A stretch of 64,000 nt of DNA, taken from assembly GCF_030463565.1 (NCBI RefSeq), contig NC_134676.1:4140001-4204000 (forward strand), written 5' to 3'. The translations under genes and the position numbers were made by a program. The first letter of the stretch is position 1; the number at the start of each line of letters is the position of its first letter. The DNA is from Pelecanus crispus. Taxonomy: Eukaryota > Chordata > Aves > Pelecaniformes > Pelecanidae. The notes beneath the pieces were generated by a model. The model was not told the DNA's origin. It saw only the letters and a program-made list of their open reading frames with translations, and did not search any database. This document shows positions 11,819-24,359 of this stretch, one piece after another.

Positions 11819-12354
11819 GTGTGCATTGGTTACCTCTGCCGTGGGTGGCCGTGTGCGGGGCGGGTGGTGATGGGTGAAGGGGCCACGTCATGACCCATGG
11901 CTGATTCCTAAGCTGCACATCTCTTTTTCCCCAGAATAAGTAGCAAAGAAAGCAGGGCATGATCTCTATCCCTTCGGAAAAAAAGGGAGGAAGGGAGGGT
12001 GGAGGAAGAGAACAAACATACTGATTTTGGTGGGTTGCGGATCACATCCACAGCTCACTGGATCCATCCACTTGCTGGAGAAAAGCTTAAATAAGTAACA
12101 GGATGTTTTCAACCCCACCATAGTTCACCACAGCTGGACCAGAGGGAGCTGGAAAACAGACGGTCAAACAGCCGAGGAGGCTTCGTCTCTAATGTGCTGG
12201 GAGATGCATTGAGTTGGGAGGGCCATTTAGCTGCGGGATGTAATTAGCTTGGGTTTGCACATTTTGGCATCAGCGTAGACCACAACCAAGTTCCACATGT
12301 TTAGACATGACGGTGTCTGGGCTTTCTCAGGCTGGAGCTGTCCTAATTATTATG

Positions 12355-12671
12355 TGTTAGTAGTGAGGTGGGTGTCAGTCTCTTGTCCCAAGCAACAAGC
12401 GATAGGACGAGAGGAAATGGCCTCAAGTTGCACCAGGGGAGGTGTAGATTGGATATTAGGAAAAATTTCTTCATGGAAAGGGTTGTCAAGCACTGGAACA
12501 GGCTGCCGAGGGAAGTGGTTGAGTCCCCATCCCTGGAGCTATTTAACAGCCGTGTAGATGTGGTGCTTAGGGATGTGGTTTAGTGGTGGATGTGGCAGTG
12601 TAGGTTAACGGTTGGACTGGATGATCTTAAAGGTCTTTTCCAACCTAAACCATTCTATGATTCTACGATTT
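12355..12671 (+). mobile_element. CR1 LINE fragment, 3' end, + orientation
   Basis: CR1 sequence with the block 'gataggacgagaggaaatgg', 'tattaggaaaaatttcttca', 'ggaacaggctgccgaggga' and the terminal 'ggactggatgatcttaaagg', ending 'attctatgattctacg'. It is 5'-truncated and closed by stops. It belongs to the same subfamily type as the copies at 25882 and 49757 (the 'atgtggtttagtggtgg' block), distinct from the type at 4876 and 21010. Confidence 0.93.
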
Positions 12672-13839
12672 ATCACCCCGAACGCTGGCCGCCCAAGAGC
12701 CTGGCACGTCAACTCCCTCCATGGTCGGTGGAAAGAGATCAGCACCCTCAGAGAGGTAGATGAGGAAAGGGGATGAGCAGGGGTCATACCTGACCGCAAA
12801 GACAAGCTGCGGGGCTTAGATTAGGGCACCTGACTTTTAGGTATCTCAAGTTAGGTGAGCCCAGCCCCAACATGGGCTGCTCCCAAGGCAGGCATGACCG
12901 GCCAGATCCACCCCTGGTACCAGTTCCCAGCCTTTGCACCTCTCTTCACCTCAGCAGACCCCTCGATGGTAATAAATCGGAGCGGGCTGCGCAAATCTAA
13001 TGCTACAGCTTGCAACCCTTCTCTGAAAAGCTGGGCAAATTTAATCGGTGAGCAGAGACAAATAGATTCCTGGACCTGCTCTTGCTGGGTATAATTAATA
13101 TCTAATGAGTACAATCTTTACCATAATAATAAAGCTTTCTGGCAAGAGCATGGTATTTCAGCTCCTGGCTGCGTGTGAGAGAGAGAGCCCTATTAGGCTG
13201 GGGCGAGCAAACCAGAGGAAAATAATATGCACAGTAGGCAAAGGCGAGCTCCTGACAATGGCTGGACACCTGGGGTGCTCCCACATTCAGCCTGTCTTTT
13301 CTTCTCCCGTCCCTGTGATAATATTCGAGTGGAAGTTATGCAGATGATGAGGATTTGACCTGAAAATAAATTTCCATGCTCCGCTCCATTAACGCAGCAG
13401 ACACCATATTATAATGCGGGGAGCATCGTGCCTCGGGTGGGCGTATGCGACGTGAGCCGGCTCACCCTGGTATTTGCAGGGGAAAGGCCGCTGCCTGGTG
13501 CTAATTCCTGCCTGCAGGAATTTGGATCCGGCTCTTCTTGGTGCTGCATCCTCAGGTTAGCGCTGGGTCGTCACCTCCGGACAGGCAGGTTCTGCTGGGA
13601 GGAGAGGGATGGGGTGAGTGTGGCTGCACCCCGGGCTGGAGGGACCACCCGGCCAGCCTCATCCTGTGGTCCCCATCGCTCTCCGGGGTGTGATGCTGCG
13701 GGTGCTAATTGCTGACGAGGGGAGAGCTTGGCTTGACCCATCACCAGCACCTTCCCCGTGATGGGAATACCAGAGCTGAGCCCTCCCAGAGGGCTCCCAA
13801 AGTCCTCTGCAAGCAAAGGCAGCATCCTGGGCTTCGTTT

Positions 13840-13945
13840 GGGGAAACTGAGGCACAGAGGGCTGTTGGTACTGACTCGCAGTCACTGCTAAGGTTAGTAC
13901 AAGGGTTCAGGTGGGAATTCGGGTATCCTGACTCCTAATCCAGAG
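13840..13945 (-). mobile_element. MIR-like SINE fragment
   Basis: 'gggaaactgaggcacagagg' followed about 70 bases later by 'ggtgggaattcgggtatcct' follows the order of blocks in the reverse strand of the ancient MIR CORE-SINE. Divergence is high, so this is a similarity call from memory without an alignment. Confidence 0.5.
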
Positions 13946-16900
13946 AGGTTAAATCAGCACCTAGGAGGTTAAAAGCTCCATCAGAGATGGTCTAGCGTGG
14001 CCCGTTACTACCACAGGGTTAAACCAGACAGCTTCTACATCCCCCCAGATGCTCAACAGCTTCTAAATACGAAGCACAGGGGTAGGAGGACTTTAAGCCA
14101 AGAAAATAATCGCAAAGAAAATTGGGTTAATCCAACGGTGCAGTCTCCCATCATCACTCAAGAAAACGAAGCCGTTCGTTTGGGTCACCCCACACAGAGC
14201 TGAAGGCTGGAGGCTTTCTTCCTTCTTTAACACCCTAAGCAAAGTGGAAATTTCAAAACATTGGTTTCTTTTTAAATATATTTGGAAGTCTTTTGAATAG
14301 CATGCAGCTGTTTGGTTTTGTTTGTGGGGGTGTTTTTTTAGCCATTTTCAGCATTACTCAAATGTGAGATGTCTCCTTTAGGGGAAAGTGGATTTAAGCA
14401 AAGTGGAGTGATTGAGAGGTAGAAAGAGATTTCTGCTGGGATTTCCTTAACGCTGCCACTTGTGTTATGTGTTTGGCTCTCCGGGGGAATCCCACGCTTC
14501 CCGAAAGCATCGGACTCGCACCCAGGGCAGCGAGCGGTGCCTTCGCTGGGGAGATGCAAGCCCAGACGGTTCCCCCATGGGGTCCCCTGGGAATGAGGGT
14601 GCAGGGAAGCAGAGGTTCCCAAATGGGATTTCGGAATGAATCAGTCCTTTGCATAATTTCTGCGCTTGAAGAACTGTGGAGGTGCAAATTTACTGGGGGG
14701 AAATAGAGACAAGATATTTTCCTGGTGGGGAGGTCCCCCAACCTCCCCATCCGATCCCTTCCCCTTCGCATCCCACGGCAAGGACCCCAACATGCACCTG
14801 GATCTGCCACTCCCGCCTCCCAGGGACATCCGATCGCAGGAAGCAGGACTTCATTTAATAGCTCATTAATTTTTTCCTTAAACAAAGGCTGCTCAGCTTC
14901 CAGTCTGCTGTTTTACCCTGCTAAAACGCTGGAGAAAACTGCAAATATTTCAGCTTTTCCACCAAGACAACCTCGGAGTGCTCAAGGAGAAACTGTTCCA
15001 GCCAGAAAGGTTAACATTATTTGTTCCTATTATTTGTGTTGTGACAGCTCGCAGAGCCCTAATCGCTCTCCTAATGCAATTGCATTAAGGTTATTCACAC
15101 ACACGGAGCGAGCCGAGCTCCCATCTCGCAAAAGCCTGTGTTTCCCCTGCCAAATCCTCCCCTGGGTGCTTCACCGCAGCCGGAGCATCTCGCCCGCCCA
15201 ACCTCTGAGCTTCTCCAGGTAGAGCCATAAAACCTCTCTTCCATCCCACGGAGATGCTGCCGGGGCAGGGAGGATCCAGTTTCTCTCCGTTTCTCCAGTT
15301 TTCTGCTGGAGATGGATAATAGCCTGAAAAAAGCTTTGCCTGTATTTACATTATACAGTCCTGGCACGCTGCATGTTTATTAGGAAAAGCGATCCTGCTA
15401 GGTTAAACATTACATATATAGGTTTAAATTATATTATAGGTGGGGCTGGTAGCTCTGCTTTTTATTAACATTTCCCAACACTGCGCATTACGAGCCCCTG
15501 CGTTCATCTGCTTACGACTTCGCTCTGCATTATCCGTTTGGGATGAAATTTTCCACGCTGCTTTGTCTGCTGCTGAGAACTGATTTCAGCCCTTTTGGGG
15601 GAAACGCACCCTTGTTGAAATCTTGGGATAACAGCGTCTTTGAAAATCGCAGAACGGGAAGTTGGGATCTGGCCCGGGGCTTGGCATGGGGACCAAGAGA
15701 TGCTTTTTTTTTCTGTCTCCCTAAAAATCTGCATGAGTTGTAATCCTCACGTGAGCTCGTTACAACCTCCGTACAGGCAGGGAGCATCTCCGCTGCCTGC
15801 GCTGCCGCTGCGGATGCAGGACCAGGCTGGGACCGGTTTCCCAAAGGCAATAAAGCATCATCTGACGAAGAAGTGACTCTCCTGCTGGGGATAATTCTCT
15901 GCACCCTTGATCCCGAGGGACTGGTCTGCAGGGATGCCCATCCCAGGGCTGCACTCCTCGTGGCGCGGCCGACACCGGCATGCTGCCGGTCACATCACCG
16001 AAAACTATTTTGAGATGCGCACGGGCAGGGTGGCAGAAGTTAGCGCAAAGGCAGCATCTTGCGAGTTTTGAGGGCCTGACCTGCCAGCATAGATTTTTTT
16101 GGGTAGTTTTTGCTTCTTTTTGCGTGCTCACATATTTTATATATAATAAGGACATGACTCCATATAGACTCCATATTCTTAGCCACATTACTAATGTCTT
16201 GGAGGGATCATAATGAAAGGATTTCAGAAGACAATATGAATTCTCCCACTTTGCTGTTTACTTACTTGAACTCCACTCATACAACCTAGGCAGCGCGCTT
16301 GGCTCAGTTCAGCTACGATCAGCTTCGCGTTTTATAATCGTATGCCTTTGCTGTGATTTTTGTAGACAGCAGAAGGAAACGCTTATTCAATGGGAAAAAA
16401 AAAAACAAACCAGTGATTGGACTGCCAGCTTGGGAAAATATTCTTGCTGCTTTTAGATATTCCCCTTAAAAAAAAAAACCAAAACAAAACAACTGTATTT
16501 GTAAGTGCTCTTGGGACGAGTCTTATGCTGTCCCATGGCTGTATTTAAAAACCTTCTCCAAAACACGTGTGAGGCTGGATGTGCGTGTCTTGGCCTTGGA
16601 GAAGATGGCTGGGAAGGACAGCGGGTGCAGAGCGCCCGGGCGCTGCCTGCACCTCTGCCTGCTTCACCCTGTGCCATGCTCCCGCTTCAAACGAAAGCTC
16701 CTGAGACACCCAGTGGTCAGTGCAAGGATAAAAGGAAAGGAAAAATCAGCTCCAAGAGGGACTTTGTTTAAGCAGCATTGACCCACAAGCTCAACTAATT
16801 TCCTTATCTGCGGGCAGGAATATAGCTATATAGCTGTACTTATTTCGATATTCCCATATGGGTTTTGGGTTTATTCCAGAGGGTTTTTTCTTCCAATTTA

Positions 16901-17166
16901 GGCTGTTTTGAGCTCTCTGGGATGGGCTGCAAACTCCTGATGTGGAGGGCTGTGGGTGTACGATGTTTAGGCGCTGTCGCCCCGGGAAGGAGGAGGTGGA
17001 TGCAAGTGCCAGTCTACAAGAGCATCCATATGTTGGGGCAGTGCCACGGCTGGAAGCCCCAGGATGAGCCCTCCACCTTCCCATCACCTTTCCCTCTCCT
17101 GATCCACAATCCCAACCGCATGCCTTCCAGCCTACGCCGCCTGACCGAGCGCCTTTTCTTTTGCAG

Positions 17167-17803
17167 GCAGGACAAGCTCAAAATCCACATGCGGAAGCAC
17201 ACGGGGGAGCGGCCGTACCTGTGCATCCACTGCAATGCCAAATTCGTGCACAACTACGACCTGAAAAACCACATGCGCATCCATACGGGCGTCCGGCCCT
17301 ACCAATGCGAGTTCTGCTACAAGAGCTTCACCCGCTCCGACCACCTCCATCGCCACATCAAACGCCAGAGCTGCCGGATCGCGCGACCCCGGCGAGGACG
17401 CAAGCCGGCGGCATGGAGGGCAGCCGGCTTGCTTTTCGCTCCCGGTGGTCCGCCGGTGGAGAAGAGCTTTGTGATGCCGCCGACGTTGGAGGAGATGAGC
17501 GGCCACCTCGGCGGCGCGGCCATGTGCCTTCCTGGCCCCAGCCCCAAGCACTTTTTGAGCGGGGCCAAGACCGCCTTCAGCCTGCAGGAGCTGGAGAGCC
17601 AGTTCGAAGAAACCCAGATGAAGCTCTTCAGGCGAGCCCAGCTGGACATGGAGAGGAACGCGGGCATCTTCGCTTTTGCCCTGGGCCATAATGAAAACCT
17701 CGCTGCCCAACCTTTCTTCCCCCTTCCCGATCCTTGGAGCACGGGCTTCAGTGGCTTGGCGGGGCTGGGCCACGTGGCTCCCATCTCGGAGGCGAGCAAC
17801 TAA
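17167..17803 (+). CDS. ZBTB7C: ZBTB7C terminal coding exon: rest of finger 2, fingers 3-4, C-terminal region
   Basis: This exon encodes residues 394 (last base) to 605 and ends at TAA 17801-17803. Finger 2 is completed by H401/H405. Finger 3 is C413/C416/H429/H433. Finger 4 is C441/C444/H457 with a fourth cysteine at C463, the C2HC form usual in this family. Linkers TGEKP, TGERP and TGVRP join the fingers. A basic segment (RPRRGRKPA) follows finger 4. The C-terminal region is conserved in ZBTB7C (the stretch around [16 protein letters not shown]). The exon is markedly GC-rich. A long open frame on the opposite strand (17132-18049) is a composition shadow. The protein is expected to bind DNA in the nucleus, usually as a repressor; direct targets cannot be read from the sequence. 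Confidence 0.97.
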
Positions 17804-17823
17804 ACCCCTCCCGGTCCCACCAT

Positions 17824-17873
17824 GGGCGTCCGGCTCTACCAATGCGAGTTCTGCTACAACAGAACTCGCTCCC
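17824..17873 (+). repeat. Partial duplicate of the zinc-finger 3/4 coding sequence in the 3' UTR
   Basis: Bases 17824-17859 repeat 17287-17322 with one mismatch in 36 (T at 17835 for C at 17298), an offset of 537. The following dozen bases still resemble the source ('actcgctcc' against 'acccgctcc') after a 3-base loss. The source encodes the linker and the start of finger 4 ([12 protein letters not shown]); the copy would read GVRLYQCEFCYN with an ATG directly before it, then loses the finger pattern. It lies 21 bases after the ZBTB7C stop. Confidence 0.9.
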
Positions 17874-20236
17874 TTCCCAACAGGGCGACCGGCTCCCTCG
17901 GGGTCCCCGCCTGTCCTTTCGCATCGTCTGGCTCCCAAGAAGCTCTTCGTTCCCTCGCCGCCATGGCCTGCTGCGGGGCTTGGGGCACGGGGCCATCCCC
18001 GGGGCGAGCAGCTGGGTGGGCGGTTGCTGCGCCCCATGGCCTCCGGCACTTTAGACTCTGCGATGCACTTGGCTTAGCGGCCATGGGGCACTCGCTGCCC
18101 CATCCGGCCACCCACCGCTTGCGGCTCCGTCCGGGAAGGCCAGGCCAGGACTGCTGCTCTCTTCAACGCTCCCAAAAATGTCACTTGCCTTAGTCCAGGG
18201 CACGGCCATCACCATGAGATGGCACTTCTGGGGGATATGTTTCCCATTTTCCACCCGCGGGGCCTGCTGAATACCAACAAGCCGTCCAGACTTGGTTTTG
18301 ATATGTTACATTCCTTGGCCCTTTTGGTCAAAAGGACTTTTTTTTTTTTTTTAATTAATTCTCATGTCTGCTAACAAAACTTATTCGACAAGGGATAAAG
18401 GGGAGGGTCAAGCAGCCACACTGGGAGGGGGAGGATCCTGGCCGTTGCGTTTCTCAGCAAGAATCAGATTTGCAGGGCTGGTGAAAGCCCTGCTGTTCAG
18501 GATAAGTTGGGACCCTAAAAAAATCAAAAAAAAAAAGAGATAGAAAATCACCCAGGAGCAAAGCTGGGTGGAAAAGGGTGTTTTTACTTATTTTGGTTCT
18601 TTGGCCATTTCAAAATTTCAGAAGGAGAACCAAAGCCTATTTTGAGTATTTTAACTTCAGTTGCTTGCAAAGGTGAATGAAAATTTTTGGAAGGATCAGA
18701 AAAGTTTTAATCCTGAGCTTTTATTAAACCCTTGCTTTGCAAAAATAAACCATGTGGGAATTTTGAAATGAAAAAGTCATTTCAAACCAAAGAGTCAGAA
18801 TTCACAGCCGCTGACCGTTCTGAAATGTCTGGATTTGTGTCCTTAATTCCCTCTGATTTCTATATATATTTTGATGACAAAAATTTACAAAACACTTGAG
18901 TGTCCCCGAATCTGCAAGGTCAATGGGAAAAAATCGGGTGTGCAAATATTCCTGCTGCTGGTCTCAAGGGATCTTTGTGGAAAAGAAGTCTGCTAAAGAT
19001 GCCTTGCAGATGAGATTGCCTACTTGCAAGCAAGTAGAAATACTATGTCTTCACCATTTGTTGGTTCAAAAGATGAGGCGGTAACATATGACGGGGTGCT
19101 CCAAGCTGAAGGTTGCCCACGGTGGCCACCAGGTCTGGGGTCCTCCCCAGCACCCCTGCAGACCCTGGCCTGGCCACCCCTATCTAATATTTCTTTTGAG
19201 GCCAAAAAAGTGGCAGATTGGCTGGAATCGCCCCGTCAGCCTCCTTCAGCCCCTAAAAACATGAGCTACTCTCGAGAATGAAGGCTTTTGATGGCCATCT
19301 GCCTCTGATGGCTCCTCTTGGACATGGTGGGACCCCAGTTTCACCACCAGCTGAGACGGCTTGCAGCAGGCGCCCTGGGAAGCTGGTTTTATACGAAACC
19401 AGCTCTCAAAAATGTAAATGTTACAAGTTAGGGCTTTTTCTTTCTTTTTTTACTGTTACCTTTCAACATCAGCAGAATCAAAGAGAACGAGAGGACCGCG
19501 GGTTCATTAATTTTTTCATTTGCCCATCAATAGTGCCGCTCTGAAGTGGTGACTGGATGAGGGTCTCCCCACCGGAGCATGAGGGGGACACGAGGGGTCC
19601 AGGATCCACAGCCCCCCATGAGGGCATGAAGGACTTCTGCTCTGAGACCATCCACAGCAGAACCATCCCAAGCAACTGCCCAGCGCTCGTTTCCTCCTCC
19701 AAAAAGAAATCCACAAAGACTCCGTGTGCAACAAGTCAATGGAGAAAAAAAAAAAAAAAAAAAAAGAAAAAAAGAAAAGAAAACTTCTTAAAACTGCATC
19801 AAACTTTTTTTTTTTAATACGTATCAACTTCTTACACAAGCGACATTTTGCAGATGACTGGTTACTTCAGGTGTTTTTTTTGTCTACGATTTGGAGTCAT
19901 TGTAAAGTATCCAAAGATGCCGAGTACTGTATAATCTACAAGGACTTGAAGCAAGGTGGTTTTTCTGTCTCGATTTGTTTGTTGGGTTGGTTGGGTTGTT
20001 TTTCCTATTTGTCTAGGGGGGGAAAAACCTTTGCAATTTTTCTATTTATAACTATTTTTATGTGATTGCTTTATGTACAAAACAATGGAAAAAAAATCAA
20101 AACAAAAAAGGAGAGAGAAACACACACACACAAACAAACAAATTTGCCTTAGTTACTCACGGGACAATCACCCTTAACTTTCATTGACGCTAGAAAGTGG
20201 ATGGAAAAAAAAGAGACTAGATCCTTTTATGTATTT

Positions 20237-20242
20237 ATTAAA
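20237..20242 (+). terminator. Candidate poly(A) signal ATTAAA
   Basis: ATTAAA lies in the AT-rich end of the presumed ZBTB7C 3' UTR. About 20 bases downstream the composition changes to GC-richer intergenic sequence. It is a common variant signal; its use is not proven. Confidence 0.35.
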
Positions 20243-20265
20243 CTGTATTAATTGATGCTCTTAAA

Positions 20266-21009
20266 TTATTAGCGGGACTTGGTTCTCTTGCTCGTGGCCA
20301 CGCTGAGAAGGCTAAGCCGCCGCAAATGCCGAGCTGCCTCCCTCCTCGGGCTGGCGTGGCCATCCCCGTGGCCTCAGGTCTACGGATGTTTGCTGGACAC
20401 ACAAATTCGGTGCTTTCCAAAGGCACCTTTTGGAAAGGCAAAATAATCACACATTAATTAAGCATCTAGCTGGTACGGGCTCCGACCCGAGGAGGCCGTT
20501 GGCGTTGCGATGCTGATGACGATTAACGAGTTAAGGTTGATTTTCCCTCGTTGCGCTGGGTTGGGTCGGGTTGGATGGAGCCAGGTGCTGGCGGCGATCA
20601 CGTTTTGGGGTGGGGAGGGAGGACTAGAGAAAACCCTATTTCTTTCCATTTCGATGTTGTGCGGTGACTCCAGGCCACAGGTATCCAGGAGCGTGGAGGT
20701 GCCTCCCCGGGGCTCTGCTCCCCTTCCCCAGCTGGGACGGGCGTGATGGGCACCGAGCATCGGGCTGGAAGGATGCGGGGCTCTCTCCCAGCTCACGGTG
20801 CGGTGGCTTCTGGTTCATCTGCTCCCCACAGCTCTGAGGGCCCAGCTGCAGCAGGTACCGACGAGCACTGGGCTGCCCCCAGAGCAGCGTGGGCACAGGG
20901 CAAGGGAGGGGGTTCTGCCCCTCTGCTCCGCTCTGCTGAGACCCCGCCTGCAGCCCTGCGCCCAGCTCGGGGGCCCTCAGCACCGCACGGGCATGGAGCT
21001 GTCGGAGCG
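20266..21009. other. Intergenic sequence, nothing recognised
   Basis: GC-rich in its second half (20680-21000) with mixed-frame open reading frames, none protein-like. It runs directly into the CR1 copy that follows. Confidence 0.5.
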
Positions 21010-21456
21010 GGGCCGGAGGAGGCCACAGCAATGATGCGAGGGCTGGAGCAGCTCTGCTGTGAGGCCAGGCTGGGAGAGCTGGGGGTGCTCAGCCTGGAGA
21101 GGAGAAGGCTGCGGGGAGACCTGACTGCGGCCTGGCAGTGCTGGCAGGGGCTCAGGAGAAAGATGGGGACAGGCTTTTTAGCAGGGCCTCTTGTGACAGG
21201 ACAAGGAGTGATGGTTTTAAACTGAAGGAGGGGAGACTTTGGATATAAGGAAGAAATGTTTTATGCTGAGGGTGGTGAAGCACTGGCACAGGTTGCCCAG
21301 AGAGGTGGGAGATGCCCCATCCCTGGAAACATCCCAGGCCAGGTTGGACGGGGCTCTGAGCACCCTGACCCAGTTGAAGACGCAGGGACGTTGGGCTGGA
21401 TGACCTTTAAAGGTCCCTCCCAACCCAAACCGTTCTGTGATCCTATGATTCTGTGA
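21010..21456 (+). mobile_element. CR1 LINE fragment, + orientation
   Basis: This is the longest CR1 copy of this subtype in the window. It keeps the end of the reverse-transcriptase ORF region ('ctgggagagctgggggtgct', 'gagaaggctgcggggagacc') as well as the 3' tail 'cctatgattctgtg'. Stops and truncation make it non-coding. Confidence 0.93.
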
Positions 21457-24289
21457 ACACAGCTGACACGAATGTGAGCCCTGCAATTCATATTGCCACT
21501 CAGGAGTTGCAGAATTTCCTTGCTGTCTGTTAAAGAGGTGCAAAAGCCTGGAAAGTAGGTTCCAGGTAGGAACGGTGGGACTCACCCTACATCATTCAGC
21601 CCTTTGGAAGTGAAGTAACAGACACCCAGCGCACATTGAGACACCTACGTGTTGACACTTTAATTTTGGGTGTTCTAACCTGCAACGTGACTTCCAGCCT
21701 TCTTCTGAAGCCATCCTGGCTTCTGCTGGAGGGTGATTCACCCCACCTACGCTGGACCTCCCAAGGGTGGGATGAATCACCTTCCACACCACCTGTCTAT
21801 CTGCTACCTACCAGCGTGGTTTGGAAAAACTAGCCTGGACTCAACTGCTTTTCTTTCCCATAGCTACAGTGAGATAAAGTTAACCACGGGGAGGGATGTT
21901 CCCGTCACCGCAGCTCCCTCCTCTCTGCTCAGCTGATGGGGCAGTCCCTGGCAAAACCTTTCCCAGGAGGATGGGATGCTGGCACAGCCCAGGGACCATT
22001 CCCAGCTCAGTCGCTTTGACTTCTTCCCGGTCTGTTTGGAGGAAGGGAATTTTCAATGGGAAATAAGGGTCCAAGTCCAACCTCCCAAGCCTGGGGACCA
22101 GGGACCCAGGCTCATGGGTTCTACGCCCCGCTGCAACCCCAGCAAAACACCCTGAGCTCTCGCAGCCACCGGTCCTTTTCCTTCCCTCGCACTCCCAAGG
22201 AGCGCTCCACAGTATCAGGTGCTCGGGGAGGGGTCTGGACCTGCGGGCAGAGTCCAAAAATGTAGCTTGAGAAGATGGAAATATCAGTCCCCCTCCCAGG
22301 GCAGGCGGTCGGGCGTTGAGCATCTCATCTGTGCTCAGGGCCTGCAGGGCCACGGCAGGGTCAGCACATAAACGGTGTGTTTCTGAGCATGAAAAATACA
22401 AAATGAAAATTAAGTTAATGACTTTTTAGCTCTTTAAATACTTTTTTAAAAAATTTTGTGGCTTTTAGCCCCATTTTACGCTCACACTCTGGTTTGCTTA
22501 TAATGCCAAAAAAAAAAAAACCCCAAGATTTGCAAGGGGAGGGTGAAAAATCTGAAAATTGCTCGGAGGAGCTGTGCACTAATCAGACACATGGGAATCA
22601 TAGAAAGAAACCAGCTTCAGTAAATGCTTGTTAGCAGCAACATATGGCTACGCTCTTGCCCCTGAACAGCTGCTGTTATCTGCTGGATCATCCAGACCAC
22701 GGCGGGGGAAACGGTGCCGGGGTGATGCTGCGCACACAGCATTTGCTTGCACCAGGTGTTGCTGCAAAAGGAGCATCTCCTGTGTACGAGCGGCGTGGAG
22801 CTGGACGGGCAGCTCCCTGCCCTTGGTGTGAAACCCTTTGGTGAGCGGTGCAAGAGCCTCTTCCTCCAAGTTGTGCAGGAGAAATGAAATACAAAAAAAA
22901 TGTAAAAAAAAAAAAGAAAAGGGAAAGAAAGAGCCTGCACTTTGGGAAATAAGAGGCTTTTCCATTTGGCAGTCACCTGCAGAAAAAAAAAAAAAAAGAA
23001 TAATTTCTTAAAATACCCCCCTAAAATGCTCCAGACCTGAACGTGTGGTCCTCAGCAGGACTCCCAGTGACACCAGTGGGGCTGCAAGCACTGCCCCATC
23101 TCTGCTCCGCTCCTGCCCTGCCCGCAGCCCCGTGGGACCTGCCGTGCCCCCCATCCGGGGCACTTTCACACCCATTTTGGAGGGGATTAGTGCTTTATTT
23201 ACAGTCTTCTGGTGCCCTGAAGCTGGACAATTGTGTGGTTGCAGAGGAAAAGTTTTAAGATGAGAGAGTAAATGAAGCGAGACCCCAAGCATCTCATTTT
23301 AAGGAGATGCTGTGTTTTGCAGCAGGTCGCCCGTGGTTGGGTTTTTAGGGTCTGCTGTCGCCTTTTGGCACCTCTGACAGCCTGCACCTCCTTGGTCCGC
23401 ACGGGACTTTCTTTCCAAGCCAAAAAAAAAGAAAAAAGGGATGAAATGAGAAAAAAAAAACCCTTCTTGTAGAAGATACACCTACTCTCCCCATGTAGCC
23501 CAAGCGAACGCAGCCCCATCCTACCTCCCAGCCCCACCTCCAAGATCCCTGCCACCCCGACGGCAGGAGAGAAAATACCTGTGGCTTGGAAATGCCTTTT
23601 TTTTTTTTTCCCTTGTTTTCCTGTGTTGAACCGATGACTTGCACTAATTGCTGTAGGGCAGGATACTGTTAGGTTTCTTTGTTTCGGTCTCTTGTTTGGT
23701 TGCGACTCCTCTTGGCTAAGAAAACGGCAGTCCTATACACATACCTGCTGCACATTTTACACCCCCGGAGAAAATAAACTATTACCTGAAGCAGCGACTG
23801 GCTCCTGTATCCTTAATGCTGCTTGTGGGGCTGGGGGCCGGAGAAGTTATGGCATCAAATGATGGTGAGATGGGTGATGGACCACCTCGTGGTGGCCCTC
23901 CAGGGTGACCACGTGGCATCTGGGCTGTCACTGTGAGGGTGCTTGGGCTGAGGAGCAACCCTTGGCGACATCCAATACCCCAGCGTGAAATCTGTCTGCA
24001 GGGAAAAAAAAGAAAAAAAGCACAATTTGGGGCTTTTCTCCCCATTTCTGCTCATCTGCTTTCCGCAGCTCCCCAGCACGCTCTACCTTGCAGTGCCCTC
24101 GTGTGGTGGCCTGGTGAGAGCTCTGCCACCCGAACGGCACTGGGGAAGTCGGTGGTCCCGTACCCACGTCTGGAGGTGTTTTGGGGGGGGTCTCGGTTGC
24201 AGCAGGACCTGCACGATCGTCCGTCACCTCCCGTCATACTCAGCCATGTCTACCTGCCAGGCAGAGGAAATAACAAAGCTCAACCACAT
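21457..24289. other. Intergenic sequence
   Basis: No gene is recognised. There are several short A-rich runs (22505-22520, 22900-22925, 22983-22997, 23428-23460, 24002-24020) and an imperfect inverted repeat near 21725-21780 ('ggtgattcacccc' against 'ggtgggatgaatcacc'). Nothing shows coding conservation. Confidence 0.5.
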
Positions 24290-24355
24290 CAAGATGGAGT
24301 TCAATGGTTGGACTCAATGATCTTAAGGGTCTTTTCCAACCTAAATGATTCTAAG
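24290..24355 (+). mobile_element. CR1 3' tail fragment
   Basis: A short stretch with 'ggttggactcaatgatctta' and 'ggtcttttccaacctaaatg' followed by 'attctaagag'. This is the terminal 65 bases of a CR1 element; the rest is absent. Confidence 0.8.
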
Positions 24356-24359
24356 AGTT

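Larger units (their letters stand above)
11819..17166 (+). other. ZBTB7C: ZBTB7C intron between the two coding exons (5,348 bp)
   Basis: The intron begins GTGTGC at 11819 and ends with a pyrimidine tract and TTGCAG at 17166. Joining 11818 to 17167 restores codon 394 (AG+G, Arg) and gives an intact second zinc finger, which fixes both splice sites. It contains a CR1 copy at about 12355-12671 and an MIR-like fragment at 13840-13945. Otherwise it is ordinary non-coding DNA, with AT-rich stretches near 13080-13140, 15380-15480 and 16100-16240. A frame open from 16865 through the acceptor into exon 2 has no supporting features in its intronic part. Confidence 0.93.
17804..20265 (+). other. ZBTB7C: Probable ZBTB7C 3' UTR
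   Basis: From the stop codon to an AT-rich end near 20260. The first 400 bases are GC-rich like the exon; after about 18300 the sequence is AT-rich with many short T runs, typical of a long 3' UTR and free of CR1. Candidate poly(A) signals are AATAAA at 18744-18749 and ATTAAA at 20237-20242. The true end cannot be fixed from sequence alone. No further coding exon is seen. Confidence 0.45.

Noticed and set aside
16865-17166. ZBTB7C exon 2 extended upstream as one long open frame of 312 codons
   Set aside because: The TTGCAG acceptor at 17166 restores zinc finger 2 exactly when joined to 11818. The upstream part has no conserved features.
17132-18049. 305-codon open frame on the - strand opposite the ZBTB7C terminal exon
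   Set aside because: Shadow of GC-rich zinc-finger coding sequence; no independent features.
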